Source of the DNA: Alphaproteobacteria bacterium
GTDB lineage: Bacteria > Pseudomonadota > Alphaproteobacteria > Rhodobacterales > Rhodobacteraceae
Direction: 5' to 3'
Assembly: GCA_030424705.1 (NCBI GenBank)
Contig: JAUHWJ010000116.1
Coordinates: 1-6,597, forward strand
DNA length: 6,597 nt
A program made the translations under genes and the position numbers. Below are positions 1 through 6,054 of this stretch, piece by piece. Positions within the stretch are counted from its first letter, which is position 1; each line of letters begins with the position of its first letter. The notes beneath the pieces were generated by a model, which saw only the letters and a list, made by a program, of their open reading frames with translations, had not been told where the DNA came from and did no database searches.

Positions 1-300
1 CTGAGCATGATGATCGCGACGACGCCGATCATCGTTCCGGTCATCGTCGGGCTCGGTTACGATCCGGTCTGGTGGGGGGTGATCTTCGTGATCCTGATCG
101 AGGCGGCGCTCATCACGCCGCCCGTGGGCATGAACCTCTATGTCGTGCAGGCGGTGCGGAAGGGCGGCGGGGCGTTCAGCGACCTCTTCAAGGGCGCGGC
201 GCCCTTCCTCCTCGCCATGCTGGCGATGATCGGCCTGCTTCTCGCCTTTCCGGAGCTCGCGCTCTGGCTGCCGACGATCGTGAATCCCAAATCCGGCTGA
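1..300 (+). CDS. dctM: TRAP transporter large permease subunit (DctM), C-terminal part only
   Basis: This is the last 99 residues of the large membrane subunit of a tripartite ATP-independent periplasmic (TRAP) transporter, the inner-membrane protein that moves the solute using an ion gradient. The frame is open from base 1, so the gene begins before the window. Family signatures are clear: the stretch around G-Y-D-P-V-W-W-G-V, then L-I-T-P-P-V-G-M-N-L-Y-V-V-Q, and a final hydrophobic segment ending A-L-W-L-P, all typical of the DctM C-terminus. At least two membrane-spanning segments are visible (roughly residues 20-45 and 66-90 of the fragment). It ends in TGA and is followed after 28 bases by the receptor gene, so the two are almost certainly one operon. 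The substrate cannot be told from this part. Confidence 0.95.
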   Translation: MSMMIATTPIIVPVIVGLGYDPVWWGVIFVILIEAALITPPVGMNLYVVQAVRKGGGAFSDLFKGAAPFLLAMLAMIGLLLAFPELALWLPTIVNPKSG

Positions 301-328
301 ATAGGCCGGCCATCAACAGGAGAGAGAC

Positions 329-1363
329 ATGAAAAGACTGCTTCCCGCCGCCCTCGTCGCGGCCCTCGCGGCGCCCGCCGCCGCGCAGGAGATGCCGGCG
401 ACGGAGTTCAACGTCGTCGGCTCCATCGGCGGCCTCTCCATGTACAAGGAGAAGGAACTGCCGTTCTGGACCGAGCAGGTCCCGGCCGAGACGGGCGGCA
501 AGATCACCGCCAACGTGAAGCCCTTCACCGAGCTCGGCATGAAGGGCGGGGAGATCTTCAGGCTCGTCAGCGACGGCACGCTGCAGATGGCGACGACCGT
601 GCTCGCCTACAATTCGGGCGAGGTGCCGCGGAACGAATCCGCCGATCTCGTCGGCCTTGTCACCAGCGTGGAGCAGCTTGCCGATATCGTGGAGGCCTGG
701 CGGCCCTCCTTCTCCACGTTCCTGGAGACGGAGCACAACATGAAGCTCCTCGGCTTCGGCACCTACCAGGCGCAGGTGATCTATTGCCGGGACGAGTTCA
801 CGAGCATCGCCGACCTCGCCGGGCGGAAGGTTCGCGCCTCCGGCGCCTCGCAGCAGGCCTTCGTGAGCCATCTCGGCGGCTCGCCGCTCACCATCGCCTT
901 CGCCGAGGTGCAGACGGCGCTGACGAGCGGGGTGGTGGATTGCGCGATCACCGGCGCGCTCTCGGGCTACAACGCCCGCTGGCATGAAAGCGCGAAGTTC
1001 ATCTCCCCGATGCCGGTCAATTTCGGCGTGGCGGCGCAGCTCGCCAATCTCGACTGGTGGAACGGGCTCGACCCGGCGGTGCAGACTTATCTCGAGACGA
1101 GCCTCCGCGGGCTGGAGACTGCAATCTTCGAACAGGCCGCGACCGAGACGGCGACGGGCCTCGCCTGCAACACGACCGGTCCCTGCCCGCTCGGCGAGCC
1201 CGCGGGCATGACCCTCGTGCCGCTGACGCCGGCGGACGAGACGCTGCGCGAGGAGGCCGTTGCCGCCGCGATCCTCCCCGCCTTCGCGGAGCGCTGCGGC
1301 GAGGCCTGCGTGGCGGACTGGAACGCGAGCGTCGGCACGGTGCTCGGCGTCACGATCGAGTGA
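329..1363 (+). CDS. dctP: TRAP transporter periplasmic solute-binding protein (DctP family)
   Basis: This 344-residue protein is the periplasmic receptor that captures the solute and delivers it to the TRAP permease encoded just upstream. An N-terminal signal peptide is visible (K-R, hydrophobic Ala/Leu core, probable cleavage after A-A-A at residue 19). Family landmarks follow: L-A-G-R-K-V-R-A-S-G around residues 163-172, with Arg169 in the place of the arginine that usually salt-bridges the substrate carboxylate, and the F-A-E-V-Q-T-A-L-T-S-G-V-V-D region near 191-204. A carboxylate-bearing ligand is therefore likely by family precedent. The start is supported by AGGAGAG at 318-324. Six cysteines occur in the protein, two closely spaced pairs (280/286 and 323/327) lying near the C-terminus and probably forming disulfides. 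The gene order permease then receptor is one of several found in TRAP operons. The last 14 bases overlap the end of the opposing small gene. Confidence 0.95.
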   Translation: MKRLLPAALVAALAAPAAAQEMPATEFNVVGSIGGLSMYKEKELPFWTEQVPAETGGKITANVKPFTELGMKGGEIFRLVSDGTLQMATTVLAYNSGEVPRNESADLVGLVTSVEQLADIVEAWRPSFSTFLETEHNMKLLGFGTYQAQVIYCRDEFTSIADLAGRKVRASGASQQAFVSHLGGSPLTIAFAEVQTALTSGVVDCAITGALSGYNARWHESAKFISPMPVNFGVAAQLANLDWWNGLDPAVQTYLETSLRGLETAIFEQAATETATGLACNTTGPCPLGEPAGMTLVPLTPADETLREEAVAAAILPAFAERCGEACVADWNASVGTVLGVTIE

Positions 1364-1682
1364 AGCGCTCCGGCAGTTCGGGCGTGTGAGACTGGAGAAA
1401 GGCGCGGGCCCCGGTCGTGAACCAGGCCTGCGCCAGACCGGGGCCGAGCGGCTCCAGCCGGAAGGCGTGCCGCGCCCCGCCGCGGAACGCCTCGTAGCGG
1501 GTCCAGTAGGAATCCCCCTCGAAGCCGTAGACGCCCGCCTCCGTCTCCCCCGTCGCGAAGCGAAGGGCGCAGGAGCCGTCGGCCCGGTATTCGACCTCGG
1601 CGGCGAAGGCGCGCGTCTCGGGGTCGAAGTTGAAGACCCGGCGGCCGGCGATGAACCGGCGCACGTCCTTTTCGTTCATCAT
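1350..1682 (-). CDS. Small uncharacterised protein downstream of the GlxA-type regulator
   Basis: This is a 110-residue protein I do not recognise with confidence. It has no signal peptide and no membrane segment, so it is probably cytoplasmic. The sequence alternates charged and aromatic residues in a way that suggests a small beta-rich fold: E-V-E-Y-R-A-D-G at 29-36, then E-G-D-S-Y-W-T-R-Y-E-A-F-R-G-G at 55-69 and A-Q-A-W-F at 84-88. The pattern 'Y..DG ... G.y.feGd.Yw.rY' loosely recalls small lipocalin-like proteins of alphaproteobacteria, but that is only an impression. It starts 29 bases after the regulator's stop codon on the same strand, so it is likely co-transcribed with it. Two adjacent ATG codons (1682 and 1679) can serve as start; GGGGAG lies six bases before the first. 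Normal amino-acid composition and operon position argue that it is a real gene. Confidence 0.78.
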   Translation of the reverse strand: MMNEKDVRRFIAGRRVFNFDPETRAFAAEVEYRADGSCALRFATGETEAGVYGFEGDSYWTRYEAFRGGARHAFRLEPLGPGLAQAWFTTGARAFLQSHTPELPERFTRS

Positions 1683-1688
1683 CGGCGT

Positions 1689-1709
1689 CTCCCCGCTTTG
1701 CCGGGGCGA
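1689..1709 (-). promoter_or_regulatory. Small hairpin covering the Shine-Dalgarno site of the 110-residue gene
   Basis: CCCCG at 1691-1695 and CGGGG at 1702-1706 form a perfect five-pair stem with a six-base loop; two more pairs are possible outside one mismatch. It sits in the 29-base gap between the regulator's stop and the small gene's start. On the minus strand the stem includes the GGGGAG that serves as ribosome binding site. It lacks a T-run, so it is not a convincing terminator. It could lower translation of the second gene unless ribosomes finishing the regulator open it. The stem is short and may be chance in such GC-rich DNA. Confidence 0.35.
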
Positions 1710-1711
1710 GA

Positions 1712-2779
1712 CTAGCGCGGCTCCGCCCCCTCTGGCCAGCGCGCGCCCGTCTCGAAGAAATAGGGCCGGGCGCGGAGCCTGCGGAAGCCGCTCCGGTAGG
1801 CGCGCGGGCCGCTCCGGAACCGGGCGCGGAAGGCGCGGGAGAAGGACGAGAGGGAGGAGAAGCCCGTCGTCGCGGCGACCTCGGTCACCGGCGCCTCCGA
1901 ATACATCAGCATGTGCCGCGCGGCGTTGAGCCGGATCGCGAGATAGCGGCCCGAGGCCGTCTCCCCGAGATGCAAGCGGAAGAGCGCCTGCAGCCGCCGG
2001 AGAGAGAGCCCCGCGGCGGCGGCGATCGCCTCGATGGGCAGGGGCGCCTCCACATTCGCCTCCATCGCCTCCAGCGCGCGGCGGAGCCGCGGGTCGGGGA
2101 TCGTCTCAGGGGCGGTCAGCGGGTCTCCCTGGCGCGTCTCGCCCGGGCGGCCCGGCCCGGCGATCAGGTCAGCCTCCACGAAGCGGGCGACGGCGGGCCC
2201 ATGGTCCCTTTCGACCACGGCGAGGAAGAGGTCGTGGCAGGAGAGATGGCCGCCGCAGGTGAGGCGCGGCCCGTCGATCACGAAGATCTCGTCGCGGAAA
2301 TCGACGTGCGGAAAGCGCTCCGCCACCGCGGGCCGCACTTCCCAATGCGTCGTGGCGCGGCGCCCGTCGAGAAGGCCGGCCTCTGCAAGGAAGACGGCCC
2401 CGAAATCCACGCCGCAAAGCTCGGCGCCCTGCCGGGCGAGGCGGCGGAGCCAGGGGAAGAGGGCGCGCTTCCACGGCTCCGGCTGGTCATAGGCGGCGAC
2501 GACCAGCGCCATGTCCAGCCGCGGGTCCTCCGCGAAGGTCGCGCCCGGCGAAACGGCGATCCCGACACCGCTTTCAACCGGCGCGCGGCTCTCACCGACG
2601 AAGGAAATCTCGTAGGCGGGGCGCTGGAAGAACCGGCTCGCCGCGCGGAGCGGCTCGAGCGCGAGGAGCGCCGAGGAGAGCGACATCGCCGGGGTGACGA
2701 CGACGCCGACCCGTCGAATCCGTGGCGGCGAAGGCGGGCCGGCGGCGCGGGCTCTTGTAACGATCCGCTCATTCTGCAT
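1712..2779 (-). CDS. GlxA-family transcriptional regulator (DJ-1/PfpI-like domain plus AraC HTH)
   Basis: This 355-residue DNA-binding regulator probably controls the divergent aminotransferase-transketolase operon and itself. The N-terminal domain (about residues 21-190) is the DJ-1/PfpI-like sensor typical of GlxA proteins: R-V-G-V-V-V-T-P near 23-30, L-E-P-L-R-A-A-S-R at 41-49, and L-A-E-A-G-L-L-D-G-R-R-A-T-T-H-W at 131-146. The position usually held by a catalytic cysteine in DJ-1-type enzymes appears to be Asp125 (G-V-D-F-G), so the domain is expected to bind a ligand rather than catalyse. The C-terminal domain (about 235-332) has both AraC helix-turn-helix units: A-A-A-A-G-L-S-L-R-R-L-Q at 253-264 and A-A-T-T-G-F-S-S-L-S-S-F-S-R-A-F at 302-317, then G-P-R-A-Y-R. 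Characterised relatives often sense amines or amino acids such as carnitine, glycine betaine or arginine. The ATG at 2779 is the only start that keeps the first beta strand, as a stop lies four codons upstream, yet it has no good Shine-Dalgarno site. Confidence 0.93.
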   Translation of the reverse strand: MQNERIVTRARAAGPPSPPRIRRVGVVVTPAMSLSSALLALEPLRAASRFFQRPAYEISFVGESRAPVESGVGIAVSPGATFAEDPRLDMALVVAAYDQPEPWKRALFPWLRRLARQGAELCGVDFGAVFLAEAGLLDGRRATTHWEVRPAVAERFPHVDFRDEIFVIDGPRLTCGGHLSCHDLFLAVVERDHGPAVARFVEADLIAGPGRPGETRQGDPLTAPETIPDPRLRRALEAMEANVEAPLPIEAIAAAAGLSLRRLQALFRLHLGETASGRYLAIRLNAARHMLMYSEAPVTEVAATTGFSSLSSFSRAFRARFRSGPRAYRSGFRRLRARPYFFETGARWPEGAEPR

Positions 2780-2828
2780 CGCCTGAGGTTAACTTTGTAG
2801 CGCCTGAAGACAAGCCTGCGCCTGCGAA
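2780..2828. promoter_or_regulatory. Repeated GCCTG units in divergent promoter region; candidate regulator operator
   Basis: The unit CGCCTG occurs at 2780-2785, 2801-2806 and 2819-2824, and a fourth GCCTG lies at 2814-2818. The first two copies extend to CGCCTGAGG and CGCCTGAAG, which match at eight of nine bases and are exactly 21 bases apart, two helical turns, the spacing familiar from AraC-family direct-repeat sites. They lie between the divergent GlxA-type regulator and the aminotransferase operon, and the first copy directly abuts the regulator's start codon, which would suit autoregulation. No convincing sigma70 -10/-35 pair is visible in either direction, consistent with activator-dependent transcription. 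That this is the operator is inference from position and periodicity. Confidence 0.45.
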
Positions 2829-2852
2829 TCGCCCGATGCTGCTTTCGACAGT

Positions 2853-2871
2853 CGCCGCCCGACCGGCGGCG
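2853..2871 (+). promoter_or_regulatory. GC-rich hairpin immediately upstream of the aminotransferase start
   Basis: CGCCGCC at 2853-2859 pairs perfectly with GGCGGCG at 2865-2871 around a five-base loop, giving a seven-pair all-GC stem. It ends four bases before the first possible ATG at 2876. It contains the only Shine-Dalgarno-like bases for that ATG (GGCGG at 2865-2869), so it would block that start when folded. The later ATG codons at 2888 and 2891, preceded by GGAAGG at 2880-2885, remain free. There is no T-run, so it is not a classical terminator. Confidence 0.4.
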
Positions 2872-2875
2872 CAGG

Positions 2876-4138
2876 ATGCGGAAGGCCATGATGCTCGACC
2901 GGACCGACTCTCCACGCCCGCTCCCCGCCGACGCCGCGCTGCGCGCCCGCGCGGCCTCCGTCATCCCCGGCGGGCTCTGGGGCCACATGAACGCGGCGCG
3001 GATGCCCGCCGACTTCCCGCAATTCTTCTCCGGCGCCGAGGGCTGCCGGATCCGGGATGCGGACGGCAACGAGTACGTCGACTTCATGTGCGCTTACGGC
3101 CCGATGGCGCTTGGCTATCGCGACCCCGAAGTGGAGGAGGCGGCGGCGGCGGCGCTGGCGAAGGGGGAGGTCGGCAACGGCCCTTCCCCGGTTCTCGTCG
3201 ATCTCGCGGAACTGCTGGTGGACACGATCCCCCATGCCGACTGGGCGATGTTCCAGAAGAACGGGACAGACGCGACGACCGCCTGCGTCACCATCGCCCG
3301 CGCCGGGACGGGGCGGCGGAAGATCCTCGTCGCGCGGGGCTCGTATCATGGCGCGGTGCCGTGGTGCACGCCCTCCCTCGCCGGGGTGACGGCGGAGGAC
3401 AGGGCGCATCTGGTGGAGTTCGACTACAACGACGTCGCCTCGCTCCGCGCGGCGGCGGAGGCGGCCGGGGCGGATTTCGCCGGGCTCATCGTCAGCGCCT
3501 TCCGGCACGATGCGCGGAAGAAGCAGGAGATGCCGACGCTCGAATTCGCCCGCGCTGCGCGGGCCGTGTGCGACGCGGCGGGCGCCGCGCTCATCATCGA
3601 CGACGTGCGCGCCGGATTCCGGCTCCATGTGGGCGGAAGCTGGGAGCCCTACGGGGTGCGCCCCGACCTTTCCGCCTGGTCGAAGGCCATCGCGAACGGC
3701 TGGCCGCTCGCGGCGGTGACGGGGAACGACCGGTTCCGCGAGGCGGCGACGCAGATCTTCGTCACCGGCTCCTTCTGGTGCGGCGCCGCCGCGATGGCCG
3801 CCGCTCTGGTCTCGATCCGCCGCTATCGGGAGACTGACGCGATCCCCCATATGGGGGCGATGGGGGAGCGGCTCCGGGCCGGGATCGCGGCGCAGGCCGC
3901 GGCGCATGGCGTCGCGCTCAGCCAGACGGGGCCGGCGCAGATGCCGATGGTGCTCTTCGATGACGACGAGGACCTTGAGAAAGGCTTCTGCTTCGTATCG
4001 GCCGCGTTGCAGCGCGGCGTCTATCTCCACCCGTGGCACAACATGTTCCTCTCCGCCGCGCACCGGCCGGAGGACATCGACTTCGCGCTGGAGGCGACGG
4101 ACGCGGCGCTCGCGGAAGTCGCGAGGAGGTTCGGATGA
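2876..4138 (+). CDS. Class III PLP-dependent aminotransferase (glutamate-1-semialdehyde aminomutase-like)
   Basis: This 420-residue pyridoxal-phosphate enzyme of fold type I transfers an amino group between an amine or amino acid and an oxo acid or aldehyde, or moves it within the substrate as in aminomutases. Class III landmarks appear in order: the D-A-D-G-N-E-Y-V-D-F segment at 61-70, K-N-G-T-D-A-T at 128-134 for the cofactor phosphate, Y-H-G at 157-159, I-I-D-D-V-R-A-G-F-R at 240-249 with Asp242 contacting the pyridine nitrogen, and W-S-K-A-I-A-N-G-W at 268-276 with Lys270 as the Schiff-base lysine. The family more commonly has D-E-V where this protein has D-D-V. Length is normal. Start choice is uncertain: ATG occurs at 2876, 2888 and 2891. 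GGAAGG at 2880-2885 favours 2891, while GGCGG before 2876 lies inside a hairpin. It overlaps the next gene by four bases (ATGA). The substrate cannot be read from the sequence. Confidence 0.93.
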   Translation: MRKAMMLDRTDSPRPLPADAALRARAASVIPGGLWGHMNAARMPADFPQFFSGAEGCRIRDADGNEYVDFMCAYGPMALGYRDPEVEEAAAAALAKGEVGNGPSPVLVDLAELLVDTIPHADWAMFQKNGTDATTACVTIARAGTGRRKILVARGSYHGAVPWCTPSLAGVTAEDRAHLVEFDYNDVASLRAAAEAAGADFAGLIVSAFRHDARKKQEMPTLEFARAARAVCDAAGAALIIDDVRAGFRLHVGGSWEPYGVRPDLSAWSKAIANGWPLAAVTGNDRFREAATQIFVTGSFWCGAAAMAAALVSIRRYRETDAIPHMGAMGERLRAGIAAQAAAHGVALSQTGPAQMPMVLFDDDEDLEKGFCFVSAALQRGVYLHPWHNMFLSAAHRPEDIDFALEATDAALAEVARRFG

Positions 4139-4989
4139 GCGAGGCTCGAATGGGACCGGGAAGCAATTCCGACGCCTTCCTGGCGGACCGCGCGCGCTTC
4201 GTCCGGACGGAGACGGTCCGGCTTTCGCGCATCGCGGGGGCGGGGCATTATTCCTCCACATTCTCGGCGGCGGAGCTTTTCGCCTGCCTCTATTACGACC
4301 ACCTGAAGCTCGACCCGGCGAACCCCGCCTGGGAGGAGCGGGACAGGTTCGTGCTCTCCAAGGGCCATGCCGCCATCGGGCTCTATCCGGTCCTCGCCGA
4401 TCTCGGCTTCTTCGCGCCCTCCGCGCTCGACGACTACACGCGGCTCGGCAGCCCGTTCGGGGACCATCCGGACATGAAGAAGATCGCCGGGGTGGATTTC
4501 TCCTCCGGCTCGCTCGGCCACGGGCTCTCCATAGGGCTCGGCATGGCGCTGGCGGGGCGAATCGGCGGCAAGGGCTACCGCGTCCATGTCATGTTGGGGG
4601 ACGGGGAACTGCACGAGGGGCAGATCTGGGAGGCGGCGATGGCGGCCGGGCACTACCGGACGCAGGGCCTCGTCGCCATCGTGGACCGCAACACGCTCTG
4701 CATCGACGGGACGACGGAGGAGATCATGTCCGTCGAGCCGATCGAGGACCGCTTCGCCGCCTTCGGCTGGGCGGTGAGCCGGATCGACGGGCACGACATC
4801 CCGACGATCCGCGCGACGCTCCGCGCGCTGAAGCCGGCGGGGGAGGGCAAGCCGCAGCTCATCGTCGCCGACACGATCAAGGGCAAGGGCGTGAAGCGGA
4901 TGGAGATGGCGCTCAACTGGCATGTCGGGAATCTCGTCGGGCAGGACTATGACGACGTGATGGCCGAGCTCATGGGCGAGGAGGCCTGA
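4135..4989 (+). CDS. Split transketolase, N-terminal (thiamine diphosphate-binding) subunit
   Basis: This 284-residue protein is the half of a two-subunit transketolase that binds the diphosphate of thiamine diphosphate; with its partner it would transfer a two-carbon ketol unit between sugars. Visible motifs: S-K-G-H-A at 75-79, G-D-H-P-D at 109-113, G-S-L-G-H-G-L-S at 125-132, the cofactor motif from G-D-G at 155-157 to the Asn at 186 (V-D-R-N), and D-T-I-K-G-K-G-V at 246-253. Length fits the N-subunit of split transketolases. Some positions differ from the housekeeping form as I know it, which usually has G-H-P-E/D, S-L-G-Q-G and D-N-N or D-Y-N, suggesting a specialised branch. The ATG at 4135 is chosen because GGAGG at 4125-4129 lies five bases before it and it overlaps the aminotransferase stop as ATGA, implying translational coupling; an in-frame ATG at 4033 would overlap the upstream gene by about 100 bases. 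Confidence 0.94.
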   Translation: MSEARMGPGSNSDAFLADRARFVRTETVRLSRIAGAGHYSSTFSAAELFACLYYDHLKLDPANPAWEERDRFVLSKGHAAIGLYPVLADLGFFAPSALDDYTRLGSPFGDHPDMKKIAGVDFSSGSLGHGLSIGLGMALAGRIGGKGYRVHVMLGDGELHEGQIWEAAMAAGHYRTQGLVAIVDRNTLCIDGTTEEIMSVEPIEDRFAAFGWAVSRIDGHDIPTIRATLRALKPAGEGKPQLIVADTIKGKGVKRMEMALNWHVGNLVGQDYDDVMAELMGEEA

Positions 4990-4991
4990 TC

Positions 4992-6014
4992 ATGGGGGAA
5001 GCGCAGGACCAGTCCGAAATCTTCCGCGGCACGCAGGCGGGCGGCGCGCTTCGCGACGCGCGCTCGGTGCAGGGCACGCCGGCGGCGGCGGCCCCGGCGT
5101 TCATCCTCGGGGAGGAGCTGGCGGACATGGCCGACGCCGACCCGCGCGTCGTCGCGCTGACGGCCGACCTCGCTTCCGCCAACCGGCTTGTCGAGTTCAA
5201 GGCGCGGCATCCGGGCCGCTTCTTCGACATGGGGATCGCTGAAAAGAACATGCTCACGGTCGCGGCGGGGCTCGCGGCCTGCGGCTATGTTCCTTTCGCG
5301 GCGACCTTCGCCTCCTTCTGCGCCCTTCTCGGCGCGGAGCAGATCAGGACGGATTGCGCCTATCCGCGCATGAAGGTGCGCGCCATTGGGCATCATTCCG
5401 GCATCTCGATGGGGTTCTACGGCACCTCGCATCATGCGACGGAGGACCTTGCGATGATGCGGTCCATCGCGGACCTCACCGTGGTCTGCGCGGCGGACGC
5501 CAACGCGCTGCGCGCAATCCTGCGGGAAAGCGTGGATCACCCGGGCGCAATGTATATCCGCCTCGGCCGCGGGCGGGACCCGGTCGTCTATCAAGAAGTT
5601 CCCGCGCTCCGCTTCGGGCAGGCGACCCGGCTGCGGGACGGGAGCGACATCACCATCATCACCACCGGCGCGGTGGTGCGCGCGACGCTGGATGCGGCGG
5701 AGTTGCTGGCGGCGGAGGGGATCGAGGCGCGGGTGCTCGACATGCACACGGTCAAGCCGCTCGACCTCGCGGCGCTGGAGGCCGCGGCGCGGGAGACGGG
5801 GGCGATACTGACCGTGGAGGAGGCCAACATCGTCGGCGGGCTCGGCGGCGCAGCGGCGGAGGCGCTGGTGGACATGCCGCGCATCCCCTTCCGCCGCCAC
5901 GGCGTGCCCGACGAGTTCGCGCCGGTAGGCCCGCCCGCCGCGCTCTACGCCCATTACCGGCTCGACGCGGCGGGAATCGCCGCGGTCGCCCGAGAAACCC
6001 TGAAGAGGGCCTGA
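4992..6014 (+). CDS. Split transketolase, C-terminal subunit (pyrimidine and C-terminal domains)
   Basis: This 340-residue partner of the preceding subunit supplies the domain that contacts the pyrimidine ring of thiamine diphosphate, and the C-terminal domain. The pyrimidine domain covers about residues 36-205: A-D-L-A-S-A-N-R near 58-65, F-F-D-M-G-I-A-E-K-N at 77-86 with Glu84 as the conserved cofactor-activating glutamate, and T-S-H-H-A-T-E-D at 145-152. The C-terminal domain shows H-T-V-K-P-L-D at 252-258 and E-E-A-N-I-V-G-G-L-G-G at 276-286. The start at 4992 follows the previous stop by two bases and has GAGGAGG at 4978-4984, seven bases upstream. About 35 residues precede the first recognisable strand, longer than in many C-subunits, where the domain begins almost at once; this segment is rich in Ala, Gly and Gln and has no assigned role. 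Both subunits together should form the active enzyme. The sugar substrate is unknown. Confidence 0.94.
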   Translation: MGEAQDQSEIFRGTQAGGALRDARSVQGTPAAAAPAFILGEELADMADADPRVVALTADLASANRLVEFKARHPGRFFDMGIAEKNMLTVAAGLAACGYVPFAATFASFCALLGAEQIRTDCAYPRMKVRAIGHHSGISMGFYGTSHHATEDLAMMRSIADLTVVCAADANALRAILRESVDHPGAMYIRLGRGRDPVVYQEVPALRFGQATRLRDGSDITIITTGAVVRATLDAAELLAAEGIEARVLDMHTVKPLDLAALEAAARETGAILTVEEANIVGGLGGAAAEALVDMPRIPFRRHGVPDEFAPVGPPAALYAHYRLDAAGIAAVARETLKRA

Positions 6015-6054
6015 AGCCCCGAACCGACCAACGCAACGACAGAGGAGTCACGAC

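Noticed and set aside
188..985. Minus-strand open frame of about 265 codons across dctM/dctP
   Set aside because: Antisense to two well-supported transporter genes and compositionally a shadow.
1913..2800. Plus-strand open frame of about 295 codons opposite the GlxA-type regulator
   Set aside because: Arg/Glu/Gly-rich shadow of the regulator, which carries both the DJ-1-like and AraC domains on the minus strand.
3135..3165. GGC-rich triplet run as a microsatellite
   Set aside because: It encodes a short alanine-rich helix in the aminotransferase; too short and imperfect to call a repeat.
2789..4261. Long open frame of about 490 codons on the minus strand opposite the aminotransferase
   Set aside because: It is antisense to a clearly conserved enzyme, is dominated by Arg/Gly/Ala/Pro and shows no family motif. 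Long spurious frames are expected in such GC-rich DNA.
5649..5672. Repetitive CATCAC stretch resembling a histidine-tag-like repeat
   Set aside because: In the real frame it encodes an ordinary beta strand (I-T-I-I-T-T-G) of the transketolase C-terminal domain; the His run exists only in a shadow frame.
4947..5954. Minus-strand open frame of about 335 codons opposite the transketolase C-subunit
   Set aside because: Low-complexity Arg-rich translation with no motif; the plus-strand frame has full transketolase signatures.
6007..6019. GGGC/GCCC inverted repeat at the transketolase stop codon as a terminator
   Set aside because: Only four base pairs, overlaps the stop codon and is not followed by a T-run; the next gene starts 40 bases later with a strong ribosome binding site.
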